Assembly: GCA_963777855.1 (NCBI GenBank)
Contig: CAVZRW010000011.1
Span: 124,001 to 188,000, forward strand
Reading direction: 5' to 3'
DNA length: 64,000 nucleotides
From: Prado023 sp963777855
GTDB lineage: Bacteria > Actinomycetota > Actinomycetes > S36-B12 > CAIYMF01
The notes beneath the pieces were generated by a model that worked only from the letters and a program-made list of their open reading frames with translations, searched no databases and was not told the origin of the DNA. The translations under genes and the position numbers were made by a program. Positions 59,268 through 64,000 of this stretch are shown here, piece by piece. The number at the start of each line of letters is the position of its first letter. The stretch's first letter is position 1.

Positions 59268-60548
59268 CTACACGTTGTTGTGCGGCCCCGGGGTCAGGCG
59301 CGCGCCCACGCCGGGGATCGGGTGCGCCCGGGCGTGGGCCAGCACCGCGTCCGCGGCCACCCGCGCGCTCTCCCCGGTGTGCGTCATCCGCGCGGCGATG
59401 ATGCCGGCCACGGTCGGGGTCGAGAACGAGGTGCCGCTCCACTGGGCCAGCCCGCCGAACTGCCGGGCCTGGCCGACGGCCGGCGGCTCCTGGCAGACGA
59501 ACACGCCGGTCGGATAGGCGTTGACGAGGTCGACGCCGAGGGCGTAGACGTCGACCCAGCTGCCGAAGTTGGAGAAGTGCGCCCGCGCGCCGCTGGCCGT
59601 CAGCGCGCCGACCGACACGCTCCACGGGAACGCCGCGGGCCAGAACGGAAGGCGGTCGCCGTCATTGCCGGCGGCGGCGACCAGCACCGTGCCCTTGAGG
59701 TGGCGCAGGGAGGTCTCCCAGAACACCTGCAGGCCCAGCAGGGCCTGGTTCTTGCGGGTGTGCGTGCCCGCGGACATGCTGATGATGTCCGGGCCGAGCT
59801 GCAGCGCCTCGTTGAGCTGCACCACCATCGCCGACTCGTAGATGGCCCCACCGTGCGGCAGGAACCCCTCGACCCGCACCTGGGCACTCGGCGCGATGCA
59901 GCGCACCACGCCTGCCACGAACGTGCCGTGGCCGGCGTACGGGTGGATCGCGTTGGGGTCGATCGTCTCCTCGTCGCCGACCACGCCGGCCAGCCACGGG
60001 GTCAGCGGGTTGCTCGCTGCCGGTGAGTGCCACCCCGTGTCGATGACCGAGACCAGCACGCCCGACCCATCGGAGGGGTCGGGGGAGACGCGGGGAAGCG
60101 GATCTCGGGCCCGGGGCTCCTCCGGCTCGGTGGCCGGGCAGCACCCGCCGGTCGACTTGGGGGTGACGTAGAGGATGTGGTCCGGGGTGGCCGCCCCCGC
60201 CCCGAGCTCGGCGTCGATCCGCTCGAGTGCCGTGAGCGTGTCGAGGCCCGCAGGCAGGCGCAGCAGGGTGACCCCGGCGATGAGGTTGTCGGCCGGTTCG
60301 CCGCCGTCGAGGACGCGGCGGACGCGCTCGAGGCTGTCGTCGCGCACGAGGATGTGCTCGGGCCGGTAGAGGTACTCGAAGTCGGCCAGGTCGTCGGTGG
60401 CGCTGGCCCACCCGACATTGCGCTCCCCGCCGAGGGCTTCGATCACGATCTTGACCTGGGAGCGCACGCGCTCGCGCTGCTCGTCCTCGCTGAGCCGGGG
60501 GCGGTCGGGCTTGGGCTGGTGGCGGTCCGGTCGGACGGGTCTGGCCAT
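59268..60548 (-). CDS. Cytoplasmic subtilisin-like serine protease (S8)
   Basis: 426 residues. Catalytic triad: Asp170 in VSVIDTGWH, His207 in GHGTFVAGV, Ser374 in GTSFSTPTVAG; oxyanion Asn in VAAAGNDGDR. Residues ~35-150 form an N-terminal domain (ERNVGWASATDDLADFEYLY, LLRLPAGLDTLTALERIDAE) that may be an inhibitory pro-domain or recognition module. No signal peptide or membrane helix, unlike most actinobacterial S8 enzymes, so it likely acts inside the cell. It is convergent with the sigma pair and divergent from the TPR-CHAT gene 102 bp away. Likely partner of the CHAT protease. Confidence 0.88.
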   Translation of the reverse strand: MARPVRPDRHQPKPDRPRLSEDEQRERVRSQVKIVIEALGGERNVGWASATDDLADFEYLYRPEHILVRDDSLERVRRVLDGGEPADNLIAGVTLLRLPAGLDTLTALERIDAELGAGAATPDHILYVTPKSTGGCCPATEPEEPRARDPLPRVSPDPSDGSGVLVSVIDTGWHSPAASNPLTPWLAGVVGDEETIDPNAIHPYAGHGTFVAGVVRCIAPSAQVRVEGFLPHGGAIYESAMVVQLNEALQLGPDIISMSAGTHTRKNQALLGLQVFWETSLRHLKGTVLVAAAGNDGDRLPFWPAAFPWSVSVGALTASGARAHFSNFGSWVDVYALGVDLVNAYPTGVFVCQEPPAVGQARQFGGLAQWSGTSFSTPTVAGIIAARMTHTGESARVAADAVLAHARAHPIPGVGARLTPGPHNNV

Positions 60549-60650
60549 GGCTTGCCTCGATCGGGACGACGACGGGAGCGCTAGCCTAGGCCCCCGGGGA
60601 GCCATCGGAACAGGCCCCGCGCGCGGTGCCTGATGGGCTGAGGGGTTCGG
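60549..60650. promoter_or_regulatory. Shared divergent promoter region of the two protease genes
   Basis: 102 bp between the S8 and TPR-CHAT starts must serve both genes. GCTAGCCTAGGC near 60582 is a partial palindrome; no clear sigma consensus seen. Confidence 0.35.
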
Positions 60651-63230
60651 ATGGTTCGCGACGATCGGGCCGAGGGCGGCGAGCTGCTGCTGCGCCTCGC
60701 GCTCTCGCGCCCGGCCGACGCGCAGGCCCGCGCGACGGCAATCCTGGCCGCCAGCACGGAGCCGACCGAGGTGTCGTACGCCCGGCAGGCCCTCGGGATC
60801 GTCCTGCGCGACGGCGGTGAGGTGGGTGCGGCGGTCGTGCAGCTGGATGCGGCGCTGCGCTCGGCCCGCACGACCGGTGATCCCGACCGGGTGGCCGATG
60901 TGCGCGCCACGTACGGAGCGGCCCTGGCGATGCAGGGTCGCTCCGGTCCCGGGCTGCGTCAGTTGGGGATCGCCGCCGACGAGGCCCACGGGCCCATGCT
61001 CGCCCGGGTGCTGATGCGACGCGCCTACGTGCTGTCGTTCCTCGGTCGCCACGCCGAGGCGCTCGAGGACCTGCGCCGGGCGCTGGCGGGGATTCGGGGC
61101 TCGGGGGACGTGGTGTGGGAGGCCCGCACGCTGAACAATCGCGCGAACGTCCAGATCGCGCTGGGGGCCGTGGCACGCGCCGAACGCGATGTCACGCTGG
61201 CCGAGGAGCTCTTCACCGCAGCCGGGCAGGACCTGGAAGCCGTGCACACGCTGCACAACCGCGGGGTCATCGCCTACCTGCGCGGTGACCTGCCGCAGGC
61301 GTTCGCCCTGTTCGACGGGGCGGCCGCCCGCTACGCGGCCCTTGGGGCACCGTCGTCGGACCTCGTCATGGACCGCTGCACGGCCTTGGTGACCGCCCGG
61401 CTGACCCACGAGGCCGCCGACCTGGCGAGGGTGGCGCTGGCCGGTGAGGACCTGCAGCCGCGGCACCGGCCCGAGCTCGAGCTGATGCTGGCCACCGCGG
61501 CGCTCACCCACGGCGACGCCGCAACCGCCCTGCACGCCGCCCGCGCAGCGTGCGGGGCGTTCCGCCGCCAGGGCCGCGACTGGTGGGTCCTGCGCGCCGA
61601 GCTGGCGATCGTGCGCGCTCAGTACGAGGCGGGCAGGCGGGGGTCGGCCCTGGCCCGGGACGCGGCGCGGGTGGCCGAGCGCCTGGCGTCGTCGGGGTCC
61701 GCCGAGGCGCCCGGCGCGCTGCTGCTGGCCGGTCGGCTGGCCGCACCGCGTGATCCGAGGGCCGCCCGGGACCAGCTCGTCGCCGCCGCGAGCTACCGCC
61801 ACCACCCCTCGAGCCTGGTCCGGGCCACCGCGTGGCTGGCCCGGGCCCTCGACCGCGAGGTCGCCGGCGACCGCCGAGGCGTGCTGCGCGCGTGCGGGCG
61901 CGGGCTGGACGCGCTCGACGAGCACCGCCAGAACCTCGGCGACGCCGAGCTCAGGGCGCTGGTCTCGCTGCACGGGCAGGAGCTGGCGCAGACGGCGCTG
62001 CGTCAGCTGGTGACGGACGGCAGCGCCCGGGCGCTGCTGCGCTGGAGCGAGCGGTGGCGGGCCACCGCGCTGGCCCAGCCCTCCGTGCGCCCTCCGCGCG
62101 ACGCGGAGCTGGCCTCCCAGCTGGCCGCGATGCGGGCCACCGCCCGCCAGCTGGAGCTCGCCCGGGAGCGGAACCTGCCCACGGCGGCCCTGGAGGAGGA
62201 GCGCGCGCGGTGGGAGCGGGCGATCCGCAGCCGGCGGCTGCACGTGTCCGGGGCAGGCGAGCGGACTCGTCCAGTCGACGCGGGCGCCCTGCTCGACCAG
62301 CTCGGCGAGAGCGCCTTCGTCGAACTCGTCGACGTGGACGGGATGCTGCACGCCGTCGTGCTGCGCGGTGGGCGGGTGCGCCGGTTCGAGGTCGGACCGA
62401 TGGGGCCGGCCCTGCGTGCCTCGCAGCAGGCTCGGTTCGCGCTGCGCCAGGCGGCGCGCAGACGCCCCACGGATCTGACGGGGGTGGGGGCCCTCCTGCA
62501 GTCGGTGCTGATGGGCCCGGTCGTCGCAGCGCTGGGGGAGGGGCCGGTGGTGATCTCGCCGCCCAGCCCACTGCACGCGACGCCGTGGGGGCTTGTCCCC
62601 GCGCTCGCCGGGCGCCCGGTCAGCGTGATGCCCTCGGCGGCCATGTGGCTGCGCGCCCGGGCGGTGGCCACACCCAGCTCGGCCCGCATGGCGCTGATCG
62701 CCGGGCCGGGTCTGCCCACGGGTGGCGCCGAGGTGGCGGCCCTGGCCGAGCAGAACCCGGATGCCGTGCTCCTGCGCGACGGGCGTGCCACGGTCGAGGA
62801 CTGCCTGGCCGCCCTGGACGGCGCGTCGATCGGCCACATCGCCGCGCACGGTCGGCACCGGCCGGAGAGTCCGATGTTCTCCAGCCTCGACCTCGACGAC
62901 GGACCGCTGACCGTCCACGACTTCGAGGACCTCGCCCGGCCCCCGTACCGCCTCGTGCTCTCAGCCTGCGACTCCGGCGTGATGGCGGCCGTGGGATCCA
63001 ACGAGCTGCTCGGCCTGGCTGCGGCGCTGCTCGGGCAGGGTGCGGCCGGTGTCGTGTGCAGCGTGACCGAGGTCAACGACGAGCAGACCGTCGCGCTCAT
63101 GCTCGACCTGCACGCCGGGCTGTCGCAGGGAGCCAGCCCGGCCGAGGTCCTGGGCCGGGCGCGGCAGGCGGCCCGCGGCGACGTTCTCCGCGAGGCGACG
63201 GCTGCGTCGTTCGTCGCCCTGGGGGTGTAG
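60651..63230 (+). CDS. TPR-CHAT caspase-like protease
   Basis: 859 residues. Residues ~1-480 are helical TPR-like repeats (VSYARQALGIVLRDGGEVGA, LMRRAYVLSFLGRHAEALED, RTLNNRANVQIALGAVARAE, TLHNRGVIAYLRGDLPQAFA). Residues ~560-855 are a CHAT domain: SPPSPLHATPWGLVPALAG, His733 in GHIAAHGRHRPES, Cys773 in LVLSACDSGVMAA, then GLAAALLGQGAAGVVCSVTE. CHAT enzymes are clan CD cysteine proteases (caspase/separase relatives); TPR-CHAT is the effector of type III-E CRISPR (Craspase). No CRISPR gene or array is present here. The repeats probably sense a protein ligand. Divergent from the S8 protease and downstream of the sigma pair. Confidence 0.9.
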   Translation: MVRDDRAEGGELLLRLALSRPADAQARATAILAASTEPTEVSYARQALGIVLRDGGEVGAAVVQLDAALRSARTTGDPDRVADVRATYGAALAMQGRSGPGLRQLGIAADEAHGPMLARVLMRRAYVLSFLGRHAEALEDLRRALAGIRGSGDVVWEARTLNNRANVQIALGAVARAERDVTLAEELFTAAGQDLEAVHTLHNRGVIAYLRGDLPQAFALFDGAAARYAALGAPSSDLVMDRCTALVTARLTHEAADLARVALAGEDLQPRHRPELELMLATAALTHGDAATALHAARAACGAFRRQGRDWWVLRAELAIVRAQYEAGRRGSALARDAARVAERLASSGSAEAPGALLLAGRLAAPRDPRAARDQLVAAASYRHHPSSLVRATAWLARALDREVAGDRRGVLRACGRGLDALDEHRQNLGDAELRALVSLHGQELAQTALRQLVTDGSARALLRWSERWRATALAQPSVRPPRDAELASQLAAMRATARQLELARERNLPTAALEEERARWERAIRSRRLHVSGAGERTRPVDAGALLDQLGESAFVELVDVDGMLHAVVLRGGRVRRFEVGPMGPALRASQQARFALRQAARRRPTDLTGVGALLQSVLMGPVVAALGEGPVVISPPSPLHATPWGLVPALAGRPVSVMPSAAMWLRARAVATPSSARMALIAGPGLPTGGAEVAALAEQNPDAVLLRDGRATVEDCLAALDGASIGHIAAHGRHRPESPMFSSLDLDDGPLTVHDFEDLARPPYRLVLSACDSGVMAAVGSNELLGLAAALLGQGAAGVVCSVTEVNDEQTVALMLDLHAGLSQGASPAEVLGRARQAARGDVLREATAASFVALGV

Positions 63231-63347
63231 CCGGCAGAAGCCGGCGCCTCTGTGGCAGGCTGCGTCCGCGCCGGGCAGGCACCTGCCCCGGCGTGATGCA
63301 GGGATGGGTCGAGGTGGCCGCCGGGCGCGGCCGGTGATGGGACGCTC

Positions 63348-64000
63348 ATGACTGATGCCGTGATCGAGCAACGGGTCCTGCGGCTGTCGATCGTGCTCTC
63401 GGCGGTCCTCGGCGGCTTCGCCGTGCTGCTCGGGCTGATCTCGGGCTCGATGTCGATCGTGTTCGACGGGCTGTTCTCCGTCATCGACGTCGCCATGGGC
63501 GTCCTTGGCCTGTGGATCGCCCGGCTGGTCACCCGCGAGGCCGATCGCACCTTCCAGTACGGCTACTGGCACATCGAGCCCATGAGCCTTGCGTTCTACG
63601 GTGGCATGCTCATGGTCCTGTGCGTGTACGCCTTCTTCGACGCCGTGGGCAGCTTGCTCGAGGGTGGTCGGACGGTGGACCTGGGCCCGGCCATCGCCTA
63701 CTCGCTGGTGATGACTGCGGCCTGCTTCGCCATGTACGCCTACGAGCGGCGTACCAACCGAGCAGCCAATTCCGAGTTCCTCCACCTGGATGCCCAGGGC
63801 TGGCTCATGTCGGCCCTGGCCACTGCCGCGCTGCTCGTGGCCTTCGTGTTCGCCTGGGGCCTCGGCTTCACGCAGTACGCCGATCTGGCGCCCTACGTCG
63901 ACCCGGGAGTGCTGGCGATCCTCAGTGTGGCGATGTTCCCGATCCCGATCCGGACCGTGCGCCGGGCCCTGTCGGAGATCCTGCTGATGACTCCCACCGA
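63348..64000 (+). CDS. Cation diffusion facilitator transporter, 3' end outside window
   Basis: 217 codons visible. N-terminal helices LSIVLSAVLGGFAVLLGLIS and SGSMSIVFDGLFSVIDVAMG (CDF metal site SxxxDxxxS/D), then FQYGYWHIEPMSLAFYGGML, LAYSLV region, and EFLHLDAQGWLMSALATAAL (second metal pair HxxxD). It exports a divalent metal such as zinc, iron or manganese by proton exchange. The cytoplasmic C-terminal domain is cut by the window end. Start ATG 63348 lies 117 bp after the CHAT gene. Confidence 0.88.
   Translation, partial: MTDAVIEQRVLRLSIVLSAVLGGFAVLLGLISGSMSIVFDGLFSVIDVAMGVLGLWIARLVTREADRTFQYGYWHIEPMSLAFYGGMLMVLCVYAFFDAVGSLLEGGRTVDLGPAIAYSLVMTAACFAMYAYERRTNRAANSEFLHLDAQGWLMSALATAALLVAFVFAWGLGFTQYADLAPYVDPGVLAILSVAMFPIPIRTVRRALSEILLMTPT

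Noticed and set aside
59268..62918. A 1,216-codon minus-strand frame extending the S8 protease far upstream
   Set aside because: The upstream part lies antisense to the TPR-CHAT gene and has no domain; the protease starts at ATG 60548.
60651..63230. TPR-CHAT gene as part of a type III-E CRISPR system
   Set aside because: No gRAMP/Cas7-11, no array and no Csx30 were found in the window; only the protease architecture is shared.

Overview
The window is high-GC DNA with long coding frames on both strands, ATGA start/stop overlaps, GTG starts and Shine-Dalgarno sites. The families present (DUF3099, PafB/PafC-like WYL pair, dodecin, cyanophycin genes, CHAT/S8/sigma module) point to an actinobacterium. 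Pyruvate:ferredoxin oxidoreductase, Pta-AckA and cyanophycin genes together suggest a facultatively fermentative, nitrogen-storing organism, such as an Intrasporangiaceae/Tetrasphaera-like member of the Micrococcales. That placement is inference; no rRNA or other phylogenetic marker is present.

Layout. 1-12.9 kb is an envelope-polymer locus: a GT2 glycosyltransferase, a TagF-like glycerophosphotransferase, two very large fusions of a TagF-like domain to a GT4 glycosyltransferase, and a secreted nuclease/lamin-tail protein. 13.0-13.4 kb holds an IS21-like remnant. 13.4-26.1 kb is a divergent redox supercluster. Leftward lie a ~1,690-residue 2-oxoacid:acceptor oxidoreductase and an NfnB-NfnA fusion. 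Rightward lie a classical NifJ and a dihydroorotate-dehydrogenase-like flavoprotein without the catalytic Cys motif. 26.3-28.1 kb holds small genes (CSD-DUF1294, a DUF4386 remnant, DUF3099, dodecin).

28.2-37.1 kb holds TldD/TldE, a stand-alone CphA-like Mur ligase, cyanophycin synthetase and cyanophycinase. 37.1-45.1 kb is mostly housekeeping: SixA, SerB, an ABC ATPase, NfeD, an SPFH protein, a TrmH methyltransferase and a membrane-anchored phospholipase-like protein. 45.2-48.5 kb is pta-ackA, which would turn the acetyl-CoA made by NifJ into acetate and ATP. 48.7-56 kb holds small unknowns, an SGNH hydrolase, a WYL regulator pair, an ADP-ribosylglycohydrolase with a degenerate phosphatase-like tail, and a tandem GGDEF protein.

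56-63.2 kb is the most intriguing part: a secreted DUF6345 protein diverges from an ECF-type sigma factor and a small partner, followed by a cytoplasmic subtilisin-like protease and a TPR-CHAT (caspase-like) protease. A CDF transporter runs off the right edge.

Reading quality is uneven. Blocks at about 4.8-6.6, 13.7-25.4, 45.7-47.1 and 51.0-52.4 kb contain dozens of single-base insertions or deletions that break otherwise well-conserved proteins. Isolated breaks occur near 8.09, 26.52 and 47.97 kb. The protein fragments remain conserved and in order, so unpolished sequence is a likelier cause than gene decay. These genes are annotated across the breaks.
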